Assembly (NCBI GenBank): GCA_014237395.1
Contig: JABZFP010000004.1
Location: 50,588-114,587 of the forward strand
Direction of reading: 5' to 3'
Source: Desulfobacteraceae bacterium
GTDB taxonomy: Bacteria > Desulfobacterota > Desulfobacteria > Desulfobacterales > UBA5852
DNA: 64,000 bases
Below the pieces are notes generated by a model, which was given only the letters and a program-made list of their open reading frames with translations, was not told where the DNA came from and made no database searches. Below are positions 35,032 through 45,745 of the stretch, piece after piece. Position numbers and translations under genes: made by a program. Positions within the stretch are counted from its first letter, which is position 1; every line of letters begins with the position of its first letter.

Positions 35032-35855
35032 ACCATCAATGCATCCGGCTGGAGGTCGGCGCGATAGACGATGCGGGCGTCGCCTTCCAGATAAACCTCG
35101 CGAAACTGCCGTCCGGCCTGTTGGAAATGAATGGTCAGGATGCCGCCGCTGCGCGTCGTCACTGGAATGGGGGAAGACCATTCCCGACGGGCGGCCGTGA
35201 TCAGAGCGGACGCGACACACCCCGTGCCGCATGCCAGGGTCTCATCCTCCACCCCACGTTCATACGTCCGCACCTGAAGCCCTTCCCCTTCGGCCGTAAA
35301 AACAAAATTGACGTTGGTGCCGGACGGGGCAAACGCTTCATGATGCCTGATGGCGCGTCCCAGCGAAACGATGTCGGCGTCGGCCAGGCCGTTCTGCTCC
35401 AGCACGACATGCGGAACACCGGTATTGATGCTGCTGAGGACCCGTTTTTCCCCTTTTACGCTAATAGCAAAATCGATGCGGCAATCCAGGGGCGGCGTCA
35501 TTTTAAGTTTGACCTGCTCCCCGCGCATTTCCGCCTCGATCGGACCGGCGTCGGTCTTAAAAACCATCTTTTCGCCCGCGATGCCGGCCTCATAGGCAAA
35601 CCGGGCGGCACAGCGCGCGCCATTGCCGCACATTTCTGCCCGACTCCCATCGGAATTGTAAAACTGCCATTGGAAATCATAGCGGTCCGAGGGCTCGATC
35701 AGGATCAGGCCATCGGCCCCGACCGACAGTTTTCGGCGGCAGACACTGCGTGTGAAAGCAGCCAGATCGGTTGGCACCTGTGCCGAGCGGCTATCGATCA
35801 CGATAAAATCGTTGCCGCATCCGTTCATCTTGAAAAAGAGGATCGGTTTTTCCAT
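35028..35855 (-). CDS. dapF: Diaminopimelate epimerase
   Basis: Converts LL- to meso-diaminopimelate. The 275-aa protein has FFKMNGCGNDFIVID, the first catalytic cysteine in AEMCGNGARCAARFAYE and the second in ETLACGTGCVASA, with the two-lobed repeat layout. It lies 12 bp after lysA, whose product uses meso-DAP, and overlaps folK. Confidence 0.95.
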   Translation of the reverse strand: MEKPILFFKMNGCGNDFIVIDSRSAQVPTDLAAFTRSVCRRKLSVGADGLILIEPSDRYDFQWQFYNSDGSRAEMCGNGARCAARFAYEAGIAGEKMVFKTDAGPIEAEMRGEQVKLKMTPPLDCRIDFAISVKGEKRVLSSINTGVPHVVLEQNGLADADIVSLGRAIRHHEAFAPSGTNVNFVFTAEGEGLQVRTYERGVEDETLACGTGCVASALITAARREWSSPIPVTTRSGGILTIHFQQAGRQFREVYLEGDARIVYRADLQPDALMV

Positions 35856-35867
35856 ATCGCACCTCGC

Positions 35868-37124
35868 CTATAAGAAATCAGGGACGGATTCCCCGGCAAT
35901 CAAGTCATCGTAGGTCTGCCGTTTTCGAATAATGTCAAACGCGTCGTTCCTGACCATGACCTCCGGAAGCCGCAAACGAGAGCAGTAATTGGAGGCCATC
36001 GTAAAGCCATAGGCCCCCGCGCTCATCACGGCCAGCAGATCCCCCGGAGGGGCATCCGGCACCTCCCGGTCACGGGAAAGGAAATCACCGGTTTCACAAA
36101 TAGGCCCCACGATATCTGCCCGGACGGGTCTCTGACCGGCGGCTTCGCTCACCGGCCACACGTCGTGATGCGCATCATAAAGCGACGGACGAATAAGGTC
36201 GTTCATACCGGCATCCACCACCATGAACGATTTGTGATCCCCCTCCTTGCGGTAAAGCACCCGAGTCACAAGCACGCCGGCATTGCCCACGATGACGCGC
36301 CCGGGTTCGAGCACCAGGCGAACGTCGAGCCCGGCAAGTCCTTCCCGGATGGCATCCGCATAGGCCTTCGGGTGGGGCGGTTGTTCATCCCGGTAGGTAA
36401 TGCCCAATCCTCCGCCCACATCCACCACCCGAATCGCGATCTTCTCCCGGGCCAGCTGATCGATCAAGCCGCGCAGCCGCAGCAGCGCATCCCGGAAGGG
36501 TCCCGCCTCGGTGATCTGGGATCCAATGTGGCAGTCGATGCCTTTGACATCGATGTGCGCCATGCGATGGGCGTCGCGGTAAACATCAAGCGCGGCCTGG
36601 GACGTCAATCCGAATTTGTTTTTTTTCAGCCCGGTGGAAATGTACGGGTGGGTCTTCGGGTCTACATCCGGGTTGACGCGCACCGCTATCGGGGCCCGGC
36701 ACCCCATCAATGTCGCACGCTGGTTGATCAGCTCCAGTTCCGAACGGGATTCGACATTCAGCATGCAAATGCCGTGTTCCAAGGCGCTGTCGATTTCAGC
36801 CGCCGTCTTCCCTACCCCGGAATACACGATTTTAGCCGGGTCGAAATCCGCCTTGAGACCGCGGAAAAGCTCGCCGCCGGAAACGATGTCCAGGCCGCTA
36901 CCAAGGCGCGCAAATAGGGTTAAAATCGCCTGGCTGGAATTGGCTTTGGCGGAATAACAAACCAGCCGGTCAATGCCATCGAAGGCTTGGTCAAAGGCGT
37001 TGAAATGACGGGTCAGGGTCGCGTGGCTATACAGATAAAACGGTGTTCCGACGCGATCCGCAATGTCTTCAATACGAACACCTTCGCAGCACAGAGCCCC
37101 GTTTACGTAGTGGAAATGATGCAC
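35868..37124 (-). CDS. lysA: Diaminopimelate decarboxylase
   Basis: PLP enzyme making lysine from meso-diaminopimelate. The 418-aa fold III decarboxylase has the PLP lysine in VCYSAKANSSQAIL (about residue 60), then SGGELFRGL, DVGGGLGI, EPGRVIVGNAG and the C-terminal-barrel motif GPICETGDFLSRDRE with AGAYGFTMASNYCSRLRLPEV. All active-site motifs are present. It sits between a small lipoprotein gene and dapF. Confidence 0.95.
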   Translation of the reverse strand: MHHFHYVNGALCCEGVRIEDIADRVGTPFYLYSHATLTRHFNAFDQAFDGIDRLVCYSAKANSSQAILTLFARLGSGLDIVSGGELFRGLKADFDPAKIVYSGVGKTAAEIDSALEHGICMLNVESRSELELINQRATLMGCRAPIAVRVNPDVDPKTHPYISTGLKKNKFGLTSQAALDVYRDAHRMAHIDVKGIDCHIGSQITEAGPFRDALLRLRGLIDQLAREKIAIRVVDVGGGLGITYRDEQPPHPKAYADAIREGLAGLDVRLVLEPGRVIVGNAGVLVTRVLYRKEGDHKSFMVVDAGMNDLIRPSLYDAHHDVWPVSEAAGQRPVRADIVGPICETGDFLSRDREVPDAPPGDLLAVMSAGAYGFTMASNYCSRLRLPEVMVRNDAFDIIRKRQTYDDLIAGESVPDFL

Positions 37125-37191
37125 GCTATCCTCCGCTGTGGTCTATCATCTCATGAAACGGCATGCCGCCGGTTGGCTGGCGGTTTGCTTG

Positions 37192-37662
37192 TCAATCGGT
37201 GACAATCCGGACGATGTTGGAATTCGGACCGAGTTGCCCCTGGGTATCGTAAGGCACCACTTTAAAGCGATAGCGGGTCGCCGGGAGAAGCGCTTCGCGA
37301 TAGACCATCGCGTTGGATGCCGCCACCGCTTCCGCCAAGGGGATTTTGGCGGCGCGCTGGAACAGCACCGGGCATCCCTCGCAGGCCTCTTCCGACACCG
37401 GTTCGGCGGACCGATAGATCAGGTAACCTTCGGTTGCCTGATCTTCTTTTTTCGCCGCGGCCGCCGTCCAGCGCAGGACGACATCACCGCCCTCCAGGGT
37501 TGCCGCCAGGTTGTTGACGCTTGAAGGGGGGGTGACATCCGGCAGCTTCGGCGGGCCCTTTTTGCCGCACCCGGCAGGCAACACGAGGCATAGCGCCACC
37601 GCCACAAGGCCCAACAGAATTTGGGAGGGTATCCTTCCCGGAAATCGCTTCATCATAGGCAT
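37192..37662 (-). CDS. Lipoprotein with a fibronectin-III-like domain
   Basis: The 156-aa precursor has a type II signal peptide with lipobox LPAGC at residue 32, followed by GKKGPPKLPD, the pattern of the small lipoproteins commonly found between argH and lysA. Residues 43-156 look like a fibronectin type III domain (PPSSVNNLAATLEGGDVVLRW, GYLIYRSAE, RYRFKVVPYDTQG). The role is unknown. Its retention next to lysA is known from many proteobacteria. Confidence 0.78.
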   Translation of the reverse strand: MPMMKRFPGRIPSQILLGLVAVALCLVLPAGCGKKGPPKLPDVTPPSSVNNLAATLEGGDVVLRWTAAAAKKEDQATEGYLIYRSAEPVSEEACEGCPVLFQRAAKIPLAEAVAASNAMVYREALLPATRYRFKVVPYDTQGQLGPNSNIVRIVTD

Positions 37663-37677
37663 CGGCTTCTCCCGGCG

Positions 37678-39069
37678 TTACGGCAGGGTTTCGGCGGCCA
37701 GCCGCTCCGCTGCAAGGTTTGCGGCGGCCTTGACATTCTCCGTGGCTGTGCCGCCTTTGGACGTCCGCCGATTGACGACCTGTTCGACCGTCAGCGCATC
37801 GAACAGGGCGGCATCGATTTCTTTCGAAAATGTCCGCATTTCTTCGAGCGATAATTGCTCAAGCTCCTTGCCGTGATCCAGGGCATAAGCGACCGCGCGA
37901 CCGACCACGGCATGGGCTTCCCGGAAGGGAATCCCCTTGCCGACCAGGTAATCCGCCATGTCGGTCGCATTGAGGAACCCCTTCGTCGTGGCCTGCCGCA
38001 TGGCATCCTTCTTAAACATGATCCGGGGAAGCATTTTGCTCATCACGTCGATGCAGGCCTGGAGGGTGTCGACACTGCTGAAAAGGGTGCTTTTGTCTTC
38101 CTGCAGGTCCCGGTTATAGGCCATCGGCAGGGCCTTCATGGTGGTCAGCAGCGCCATCAGATCGCCGAAAACACGGCCGGTTTTGCCCCGGATCAATTCC
38201 GGCACGTCGGGGTTTTTCTTCTGCGGCATGATACTGCTGCCGGTGGAAAAGGCATCCGGCAATTCAATAAATCCGAATTCCGTGCTCGCCCACAGGACGA
38301 GTTCTTCGGACAGCCGGCTGAAGTGCACCATGCAGATGCTGGCTGCAGACAGGAATTCCAGCATGAAATCCCGGTCTGCGACGGCATCGATGCTGTTGGC
38401 GGACACGTCCCCAAATTTCAACTGCCGGGCGGTGTCGTCACGGTCAATGGGATAGGTGGTTCCCGCCAGGGCGGCACAGCCCAACGGCATGACGTCGATG
38501 CGGGTCAGGGCATCACGAAAACGTTCAGCGTCACGCGTAAACATTTCGTAATAGGCCAGCAGATGGTGGGAAAGCAGGACGGGCTGGGCCCGCTGCATGT
38601 GAGTGTATCCCGGCATGATGATGCTGATGTTGACCCGGGCCGCTTCCACGAAGCCGTTTCGCAGGGCATGCAACTGACGGATGATCCGGCGGGTTTCCTC
38701 ACGCAGGTAAAGGCGGGCGTCGAGCGCCACCTGGTCGTTGCGACTGCGTGCCGTGTGAAGCTTGCGGGCCACGTTGCCGACGATATCGAACAGCCGGCTT
38801 TCGACATGCATGTGAATGTCTTCCAGGCGGTCATCGAAAACAAACAGGCCGTCGGCAATTTCATCCCGGATCTGCTCCAGCCCTTTGGACAGTAGCACGG
38901 CATCTTGTTCTGAAATAATGCCGGTTCGCGCCAGCATCCCGCAATGGGCGATACTGCCATCGATATCGTGCCGGTATAGTCGCCGGTCAATCGCAATCGA
39001 CGAGGTAAAGGCTTCAACCGTCTGGTCCGTCTTCTCGGCGAAACGCCCGTCCCAGGCTTTTTCTGTCAT
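37678..39069 (-). CDS. argH: Argininosuccinate lyase
   Basis: Last step of arginine synthesis. The 463-aa protein has WDGRFAEKTDQTVE, HTARSRNDQVALD (with the catalytic histidine region), GYTHMQRAQPV and the superfamily signature GSSIMPQKKNPDVPELIRGK. Normal length. It follows argG by 99 bp on the same strand. Confidence 0.96.
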   Translation of the reverse strand: MTEKAWDGRFAEKTDQTVEAFTSSIAIDRRLYRHDIDGSIAHCGMLARTGIISEQDAVLLSKGLEQIRDEIADGLFVFDDRLEDIHMHVESRLFDIVGNVARKLHTARSRNDQVALDARLYLREETRRIIRQLHALRNGFVEAARVNISIIMPGYTHMQRAQPVLLSHHLLAYYEMFTRDAERFRDALTRIDVMPLGCAALAGTTYPIDRDDTARQLKFGDVSANSIDAVADRDFMLEFLSAASICMVHFSRLSEELVLWASTEFGFIELPDAFSTGSSIMPQKKNPDVPELIRGKTGRVFGDLMALLTTMKALPMAYNRDLQEDKSTLFSSVDTLQACIDVMSKMLPRIMFKKDAMRQATTKGFLNATDMADYLVGKGIPFREAHAVVGRAVAYALDHGKELEQLSLEEMRTFSKEIDAALFDALTVEQVVNRRTSKGGTATENVKAAANLAAERLAAETLP

Positions 39070-39168
39070 CGTACGTCTCCTGCATGAGCGTCCCGACCCC
39101 TATCGCGCCGTCATATGCCGATAGGAGCCGTTTTGCTGCGGTTAACGCTCCTTGCTGCCCCTTGTGGT

Positions 39169-40377
39169 TCAGCCCTTCTGGTCCAACATTTTCTGAATTC
39201 GCAAGCGAAGGGCATTCAGCCGGATAAAACCCTCGGCATCCTTGTGGCTGTAAACTTCATCATCCTCGAAGGTTGCAAAATCCTCGCGATACAGCGATCG
39301 GTCCGACCGGCGGCCGGTCACACGGCAATTGCCTTTGAACAAATCCAACCTCACCACCCCGGTCACGTTCCGCTGGGTCATATCGACCATGTTCTGCAGG
39401 ATCGCCATCTCGGGCGAGAACCAGAAGCCATTGTAGATCAAGCGCGCATATTTGGGTATCAGGGAATCCCGCAGATGCAGCACTTCCCGATCGAGGGTAA
39501 TCGATTCCATGGCCATGTGGGCCGTTCGCAGGATGGTTCCACCGGGTGTTTCATAAACCCCGCGGGACTTCATGCCCACAAAACGGTTTTCCACGATGTC
39601 CGCCCGTCCGATACCGTGCCGGCCCCCAAGTTCGTTGAGCCGCATCAACATGGCTGCCGGGGAGAGCGCTTCGCCGTTGATTGCGGTGGGATTGCCCTCC
39701 ACAAAGGCGATTTCAATGGTTTCCGGCTGGTCCGGCGCTTCAAGCGGCGAACGCGTCAGGGTAAAAATGTCTTCCGGCGGGGCGGCCCAGGGATCTTCCA
39801 AAATCCCCCCCTCGTAACTGATATGCAGCATGTTGCCGTCCGTGCTGTAGGGTTTGCGGTGGGTCGTGGGCACCTCGATGCCATGGCGTTTGGCAAAATC
39901 CATCAGAATGGTGCGGGAGTTCAAATCCCACTCGCGCCAGGGGGCAATAATTTTAATGTGGGGGTTGAGGGCCAGGTAGCCGAGTTCGAACCGCACCTGG
40001 TCATTGCCTTTGCCGGTGGCGCCATGACTGACCGCATCGGCATTTTCCCGTGCGGCAATTTCGATTTGCCGTTTGGCGATCAGGGGGCGTGCAATGGAGG
40101 TGCCCAGCAGATAGGTTCCTTCATAGATAGCGTTGGCCCGAAAGGCGGGGAACACGTAATCGCGGACAAATTCTTCTTTCAAATCTTCCACGTAGGCTTT
40201 GGATGCCCCGGTTTTCATGGCATTGGCCTCCACGTGGGCCATATCGTCCACCTGACCGAGGTCGGCCGAAAACGTGACCACTTCACAATCATATGTTTCG
40301 ATCAACCATTTTAGAATGACGGAAGTATCCAACCCCCCAGAATACGCCAGCACAACTTTTTTCGCAGTATCAGCCAA
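39169..40377 (-). CDS. argG: Argininosuccinate synthase
   Basis: Joins citrulline and aspartate using ATP. The 402-aa protein has the P-loop [32 protein letters not shown] and the citrulline/aspartate-binding [10 protein letters not shown]. It lies four bases after the argD stop, where argF is often found in related genomes. Both neighbours are intact. Confidence 0.96.
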   Translation of the reverse strand: MADTAKKVVLAYSGGLDTSVILKWLIETYDCEVVTFSADLGQVDDMAHVEANAMKTGASKAYVEDLKEEFVRDYVFPAFRANAIYEGTYLLGTSIARPLIAKRQIEIAARENADAVSHGATGKGNDQVRFELGYLALNPHIKIIAPWREWDLNSRTILMDFAKRHGIEVPTTHRKPYSTDGNMLHISYEGGILEDPWAAPPEDIFTLTRSPLEAPDQPETIEIAFVEGNPTAINGEALSPAAMLMRLNELGGRHGIGRADIVENRFVGMKSRGVYETPGGTILRTAHMAMESITLDREVLHLRDSLIPKYARLIYNGFWFSPEMAILQNMVDMTQRNVTGVVRLDLFKGNCRVTGRRSDRSLYREDFATFEDDEVYSHKDAEGFIRLNALRLRIQKMLDQKG

Positions 40378-40381
40378 TTTG

Positions 40382-41572
40382 TTAAACCTCCGTTGAAAGA
40401 ATATCGTCCAGACAATTGATCAGTGCATCGATCTCACGGGTCGAAATGATTAGCGGGGGCGCGAAGCGCAAAATATCCCCCTGCACACAGTTGATCACGA
40501 AGCCGCGCTCCAGGCAGGTCTTTACCAGCGGGGCGCCTTCTTCTTTTAGTTTTAATCCGAGCAATAGACCCCGCCCCCGTACTGCTGCAATGCGGTCGTG
40601 ACGGCGTTCCAGCGCCTGCAGTCGTTCCATGAAGTATTCGCCGGTCCGTGCTGCCTGCGCCACGATCCCCTCCGCCGCCATGGTTTTGACGACGGCCAAC
40701 GCGCCGGCCGTTACAATCGGCGTTCCGCCGAAGGTGGTGGCGTGGGCACCGGGTCCGAAGGCATTGGCCACCGCTTCCCGGGCCAGCATGGCCCCGATGG
40801 GCAGTCCGTTGCCAAGCGCCTTGGCCAGCGTCATGATATCCGGCGCCGCCCCGGCATGTTCGTAGGCAAAAAGTTTTCCGGTTCTTCCCATGCCGGTTTG
40901 GATCTCGTCCAGCATCATCAAAGTGCCGGTTTCATCACATATCTTTCGCACGGCCGGCAGGTAATCAGAATCCGGGCAGACGATACCCCCTTCCCCCTGG
41001 ATGGGTTCCAGCAGGACCGCACAGACGGTTTCGTCCAGTTTGGCATGCAGGGCTTCCAGATCATTGAACGGTACGAATTCGAATCCGTCCAGAACCGGTT
41101 CGAAACCTTTGCGAATTTTAGCCTGCCCTGTGGCTGAAAGGCTGCCCATGGTACGTCCGTGAAAAGACTGTTCCATGGCGATGATGCGATAGCGCCCGGT
41201 TTGACCCTTGTCGTAGAAGTATTTCCGTGCCAACTTGATGGCCGCCTCATTGGCTTCGGCGCCACTGTTGCAGAAAAAAACACGGTCGGCAAAACTATGG
41301 CGGATCAACCATTCTCCCAGTTCCACCTGGGGTTTGGTGTAAAAGAGATTGGACACGTGCAGTAGCTTGCCCGCCTGCTCGCTCAGCGCGGCCTGCACGG
41401 CCGGATGGGCGTGTCCGAGTCCGCAAACCGCGATACCGGCCAGAAAATCAGTGTATTCCCGCCCTTCCGTATCCCACAGGGTCGCACCCGCCCCCTTCTC
41501 AAACACCACCGGCATCCGACTGTAGGTGGTTGCCAATACCTGTTCCGCCGTATCGATTGTGGGGTGTCTCAT
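40382..41572 (-). CDS. argD: Acetylornithine aminotransferase
   Basis: PLP-dependent class III aminotransferase of 396 aa. Shows [67 protein letters not shown] and the PLP lysine in [18 protein letters not shown]. It may also act as succinyl-DAP aminotransferase for lysine, which would suit the nearby dap/lys genes. Overlaps argB by four bases. Confidence 0.95.
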   Translation of the reverse strand: MRHPTIDTAEQVLATTYSRMPVVFEKGAGATLWDTEGREYTDFLAGIAVCGLGHAHPAVQAALSEQAGKLLHVSNLFYTKPQVELGEWLIRHSFADRVFFCNSGAEANEAAIKLARKYFYDKGQTGRYRIIAMEQSFHGRTMGSLSATGQAKIRKGFEPVLDGFEFVPFNDLEALHAKLDETVCAVLLEPIQGEGGIVCPDSDYLPAVRKICDETGTLMMLDEIQTGMGRTGKLFAYEHAGAAPDIMTLAKALGNGLPIGAMLAREAVANAFGPGAHATTFGGTPIVTAGALAVVKTMAAEGIVAQAARTGEYFMERLQALERRHDRIAAVRGRGLLLGLKLKEEGAPLVKTCLERGFVINCVQGDILRFAPPLIISTREIDALINCLDDILSTEV

Positions 41573-42471
41573 GCCGTCACTTCCGTTCCTATCCCACTGT
41601 CGGTAAAAAGCTCCAGCAACAAGGCATGGCGCTTTGTGCCATTGATAATCGGGACTTTTTTCACCCCGGCCTGCAATGCCGCCAGGGCGTATTCGATTTT
41701 TGGAATCATGCCGCCGGAGATGGTGCCATCGGCGATCAGCGCTTTCATTTCAGTGCTGCTAATGGAGGAAATCAGGCGTCCTTCCCGATTCAGCACCCCG
41801 TCCACATCCGTCAGATACACCAACCGGCGGGCTTTGAGCGCGCGGGCAATGTGGCTGGCCACCAGGTCGGCATTGATATTAAAGGTCTCCCCCTGCGGGC
41901 CGGTGCCGACCGGGGCCACGATGGGAATAAACCCCTTTTCGGCGATGGTGTTGATGATCTCGGGGCGGATGCGGGTCACATTGCCCACCAAGCCCGGATC
42001 GATGATTTCGGGCGGCGCATCCAGGTCGTCCTGGGCGACGATCTTCAATTTCTCAGCCTCGATCAGTCCGCCATCCTTGCCGCTCAACCCTACGGCCTTG
42101 CCGCCATGCCGGTTGATCAAGGCCACGATGCTTTTGTTGACCTTGCCGCCCAGCACCATTTCCACCACATCCATGGTGCGTTCATCGGTCATCCGCATGC
42201 CGCGCACGAACTGGGGGCGTATCCCCATCTGGTCCAGCACCGAATTGATTTGGGGCCCCCCGCCATGCACCACCACAGGGTTCAGACCGATAAATTTCAA
42301 CAGGGTGACATCCTGCGCAAAGTCATCCCGCAACTGGGAATCCACCATGGCATGCCCCCCGTACTTGATGACGATCGTCATCCCGGAAAAGCGGCGGATG
42401 TAGGGCAGCGCTTCGACCAGGATATCGGCCACACTGGAGGCTCGGGTTGTAGGGGATGATGCCATATTCAT
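41569..42471 (-). CDS. argB: Acetylglutamate kinase
   Basis: Phosphorylates N-acetylglutamate, the committed step of the cyclic arginine path. The 300-aa protein shows [38 protein letters not shown] and [10 protein letters not shown], the complete amino-acid kinase core. The extended N-terminal helix (residues 10-30) is that of the hexameric arginine-inhibited type, so feedback inhibition is likely. First of the arg genes in the run. Confidence 0.95.
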   Translation of the reverse strand: MNMASSPTTRASSVADILVEALPYIRRFSGMTIVIKYGGHAMVDSQLRDDFAQDVTLLKFIGLNPVVVHGGGPQINSVLDQMGIRPQFVRGMRMTDERTMDVVEMVLGGKVNKSIVALINRHGGKAVGLSGKDGGLIEAEKLKIVAQDDLDAPPEIIDPGLVGNVTRIRPEIINTIAEKGFIPIVAPVGTGPQGETFNINADLVASHIARALKARRLVYLTDVDGVLNREGRLISSISSTEMKALIADGTISGGMIPKIEYALAALQAGVKKVPIINGTKRHALLLELFTDSGIGTEVTA

Positions 42472-42589
42472 AGGCTCCTTGCCGACAGCAGTCGGATTCT
42501 CTCCTTTTTACTTTTTTCTGTTTTCTCTTTTTCGCTTTAAGTCTGACGTTCCCAGGCGCTGATGACTGCAGCCCCTTGCCCCTCTTTTC

Positions 42590-43966
42590 CTAAAGGATAT
42601 ACCGGCTCAGATCTTCATCGTCTTTAAGACTCTGCAACCGTGACAAAACGTACTCCCGATCGATCCTGATCGTTTTGTCGTCGATATCGGGCGCGTCAAA
42701 GAGAATGTCTTCCAGTAAACGCTCCATCAAAGTATGCAGTCGGCGGGCCCCGATATTCTCGGTGCGGGCATTCACCTCTTCGGCAATCGCGGCAATCGTT
42801 TCCACCGCGTCATCCTTGAAGACGAGGGTGATGCCTTCCGTTTCCAACATCGCTTGATACTGCAGCAGCAGTGCGTTGCGGGGTTCTTTGAGTATCCGAT
42901 AGAATTCGTCTTTGCCCAGCGAGCTCAACTCCACACGGATGGGGAACCGCCCCTGCAACTCCGGAATCATGTCAGACGGTTTGATCGTATGAAAAGCGCC
43001 GGCGCCGATAAAAAGAATGTGATCGGTTTTGACCGGGCCGTATTTGGTATTGACCGAACTGCCCTCGACAATGGGCAACAAATCCCGCTGTACCCCCTCG
43101 CGGGAAACGTCGGGACCCTGCCGCCCGTCCGATCCGACGATCTTGTCGATTTCATCCAGAAAAATAATGCCCGACTGCTCCACTTTGCCGATCGCCTGTT
43201 TGACGACATTATCCATATCCACCAGGCTCTGGGCTTCTTCCTGGGTGAGAATTTCGCGGGCCTCGTGCACCTTCATTTTGCGCTTTTTGGCGTTTTTCGG
43301 CAAAAGCCCACCCAGCATATCCTTGAAGTTGAATCCCATCTCTTCCATGCCCGTGTTGGAAAATATTTCCACCATGGGCTTGGAGCGGTCGGTCACCGTC
43401 ACCTCCACGTCGCGCTCGTCCAGTTTGCCCTCCTTGAGCATGCGACGAAGTTTTTCCCGCGTGTTGGATGGAATTTCCTGGGGCGCCTCGGCCGGCTTGG
43501 CGTTTTCCGGGGATTCCGCGGCTCTGAGCTGGAATCCACGAGGCGTCGCCGGTTTGGGCAGCAGGATATCAAGAAGGCGTTCTTCAGCCAGTTCGCGGGC
43601 CTTGGGCTGGGCGTCTTCCTGAGCCCTGGTTTTGAGCTGGTTGATGGTCAGCTCCAGCAAATCCCGCACCATGGACTCGACATCGCGACCCACATAGCCC
43701 ACTTCGGTAAACTTGGAGGCCTCCACCTTGTAAAAAGGCGAATCCGCCAATAGGGAGATGCGGCGCGCAATTTCTGTTTTCCCGACACCGGTGGGGCCGA
43801 TGAGGATGATATTCTTCGGGGCAATTTCATCCCGCAGGTCTTCCCGAACGTGCTGGCGCCGCCATCGGTTGCGCAGCGCAATGGCAACGGAACGTTTGGC
43901 CGGGTTCTGACCGATGATGTATTTATCAAGCTTCCGGACCATATCGGCCGGTTTGAGTTGATCCAT
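42590..43966 (-). CDS. hslU: HslU, ATPase subunit of the HslVU protease
   Basis: The ATG at 43966 gives the standard N-terminus [20 protein letters not shown]. Upstream in-frame residues are not family-like. The 458-aa AAA+ unfoldase has Walker A GPTGVGKT, a pore motif GYVGRDVES, an I-domain insertion (about residues 110-240), Walker [11 protein letters not shown], and the C-terminal DEDLSRYIL tail that docks into HslV. It lies 65 bp after hslV. Confidence 0.96.
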   Translation of the reverse strand: MDQLKPADMVRKLDKYIIGQNPAKRSVAIALRNRWRRQHVREDLRDEIAPKNIILIGPTGVGKTEIARRISLLADSPFYKVEASKFTEVGYVGRDVESMVRDLLELTINQLKTRAQEDAQPKARELAEERLLDILLPKPATPRGFQLRAAESPENAKPAEAPQEIPSNTREKLRRMLKEGKLDERDVEVTVTDRSKPMVEIFSNTGMEEMGFNFKDMLGGLLPKNAKKRKMKVHEAREILTQEEAQSLVDMDNVVKQAIGKVEQSGIIFLDEIDKIVGSDGRQGPDVSREGVQRDLLPIVEGSSVNTKYGPVKTDHILFIGAGAFHTIKPSDMIPELQGRFPIRVELSSLGKDEFYRILKEPRNALLLQYQAMLETEGITLVFKDDAVETIAAIAEEVNARTENIGARRLHTLMERLLEDILFDAPDIDDKTIRIDREYVLSRLQSLKDDEDLSRYIL

Positions 43967-44031
43967 GATGTCCCCAATCTTGTTGGCGGGTCGACGGACG
44001 GTTACCGCCGGATGGCGCGAAAACGGTTTTA

Positions 44032-44565
44032 CTATGCTTCTTCGATCGTCAGTTCCTGGTTGGTGAAAACGCAAATATCGGCTGCAATCCGCATGGCCGC
44101 CTCGACAATCTCACGGGCGGTCATAGCCGTATGGACCGTCAAGGCCTTGGCCGCCGCCTGGGCGGCAACGCCGCCGGATCCGATGGCGAGAATGCCCTCG
44201 TCCGGTTCGATCACATCGCCGTTGCCCGATATCAACAAAGTGCTTTCTTCGTCGGCCGCGATCATCAGGGCTTCCAGGCGCCGCAAATATTTGTCGGTGC
44301 GCCATTCCCGGGCCAGCTCCACCGCGCTACGAATCAGGTTGCCATTGTAGCGCTCAAGTTTGGCCTCCAGTTTTTCCGACAACGTCAGGGCATCCGCCGT
44401 GGCGCCGGCAAATCCGACAATGATGCGGTCGTTATAAATGCGGCGCACCTTGCGGGCATGGTGTTTGACCACCGTGTTGTTCATGCTGACCTGGCCATCC
44501 CCGGCCACCGCCAGTTTGCCCTGGTGGCGAACGGCCAGAATGGTGGTTCCCCGAATCTTCATCAT
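44032..44565 (-). CDS. hslV: HslV, proteolytic subunit of the HslVU protease
   Basis: The 177-aa subunit is a threonine protease. The nucleophile should be the first Thr of [11 protein letters not shown] (residue 7), after removal of the short MMKIRG leader. Conserved [21 protein letters not shown] and [12 protein letters not shown] follow. Two adjacent ATG codons (44565 and 44562) are possible starts. It lies 29 bp after xerC. Confidence 0.95.
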   Translation of the reverse strand: MMKIRGTTILAVRHQGKLAVAGDGQVSMNNTVVKHHARKVRRIYNDRIIVGFAGATADALTLSEKLEAKLERYNGNLIRSAVELAREWRTDKYLRRLEALMIAADEESTLLISGNGDVIEPDEGILAIGSGGVAAQAAAKALTVHTAMTAREIVEAAMRIAADICVFTNQELTIEEA

Positions 44566-44594
44566 GGCTCTTTCTTTCCTATGGCCGACCGCGG

Positions 44595-45590
44595 TTATTT
44601 GCGCGGATGGGCCTTGTCGTAGACCGCCATCAGCCGATCAATGCTGACGTGGGTGTATTTCTGGGTCGTGGAAAGGCTTTCGTGACCGAGCAACTCCTGA
44701 ACCGCCCGCAGATCCGCCCCGGCATTCACCATGTGTGTCGCGAAGGTGTGGCGCAGGGTATGGGGTGAAACCGACACCAGCATCCCACAGGCCCTCACCA
44801 GTTGATCGAGACAGCGTGCCATGGAACGGGCCGTCAAACGCCCCTTGAATTTGTTCAGGAACAAGGGCCCGGGGTGTTCGAGGGATATTCCGGTCTCACC
44901 ATAGAGGCGGTCCCGGTAGCGCTGGATCGTGCGGATCGCTTTTTGCCCAATGGGGACGATGCGCTCCTTATTGCCTTTTCCGGCCACCTTGATGACCTGG
45001 CCGTCAAAATCCACATCGATCGTGTCCAATCCGGCCAACTCGGAAACCCTGACGCCCGTCGAATAAAGGGTTTCAAAAATGGCCCGATTGCGCAGATCAT
45101 AAAGGGTGTCACCGGGAACGGCATCCAGCAGGCGAAACATATCGTCGACCGTCAGATACGATGGTATTCGTTTTTCCTGCTTGGGTGTCAGCACCGCATC
45201 GGCCGGACTGCTGTCAATGACGCCCTGCCGGATAAGGAACCGGAAAAATGTCCGGACAGCCGACAACTTGCGGGCAATCGTCGATTTGCGGTTCTTCCCG
45301 TATAACGCTGCCAGGTACCCCCGAATATCAAGCGCACCCACTTTCCGGGGATCGAAGCGGACAGCGGCATCCCGGCGTTCTTCCGCATCTTTGCCAGCGC
45401 CCGTAATGATGGCGACGAACTCCTGCAGATCCGTGCGATAAGCCCTGACGGTATGGGCCGCGTAGCCCTTTTCCGCCGACAACGATTCTAAAAAGGATTG
45501 CAGCGGCGGTATCCGTGATGAATGCGTCGTCAACGGTTTGCCTTTTTTTGACGGTATCGCAAAAAGTCCGATATCCGCGTTACGCTTCAT
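44595..45590 (-). CDS. xerC: XerC-type tyrosine recombinase
   Basis: The 331-aa protein has a SAM-like core-binding N-domain ([32 protein letters not shown]) and a catalytic domain with Arg in [22 protein letters not shown], the [15 protein letters not shown] box and the tyrosine nucleophile near the end. The place before hslVU is typical of XerC, which resolves chromosome dimers with XerD. The ATG at 45590 lies inside an inverted-repeat element, so the first 14 residues ([14 protein letters not shown]) come from the repeat. A TTG at codon 20 may be the ancestral start. Confidence 0.88.
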   Translation of the reverse strand: MKRNADIGLFAIPSKKGKPLTTHSSRIPPLQSFLESLSAEKGYAAHTVRAYRTDLQEFVAIITGAGKDAEERRDAAVRFDPRKVGALDIRGYLAALYGKNRKSTIARKLSAVRTFFRFLIRQGVIDSSPADAVLTPKQEKRIPSYLTVDDMFRLLDAVPGDTLYDLRNRAIFETLYSTGVRVSELAGLDTIDVDFDGQVIKVAGKGNKERIVPIGQKAIRTIQRYRDRLYGETGISLEHPGPLFLNKFKGRLTARSMARCLDQLVRACGMLVSVSPHTLRHTFATHMVNAGADLRAVQELLGHESLSTTQKYTHVSIDRLMAVYDKAHPRK

Positions 45591-45670
45591 CCCTCGTCAT
45601 TGCGGCGTACTTCAGTACGCCTCATTCCTCGGAATTCGCAAGCCTTGATCTCGGACTTTTTGCGATACCG
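45552..45670. repeat. 119-bp MITE-like inverted-repeat element
   Basis: Perfect 20-bp terminal inverted repeats (CGGTATCGCAAAAAGTCCGA at 45552-45571 and its complement at 45651-45670) enclose about 80 bp. The interior has a smaller palindrome GCGTACTTCAGTACGC at 45605-45620. It has no ORF of its own and has the size and form of a miniature inverted-repeat element. It overlaps the 5' end of xerC and probably donates its start codon. As RNA it would fold into one long hairpin. Confidence 0.75.
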
Positions 45671-45745
45671 CCTGAAACATGAATTTATTACGAGTTCATT
45701 TTTTTATACCGGCCGTTCGGTGTCATGACACCGAACCGGTGCGGT

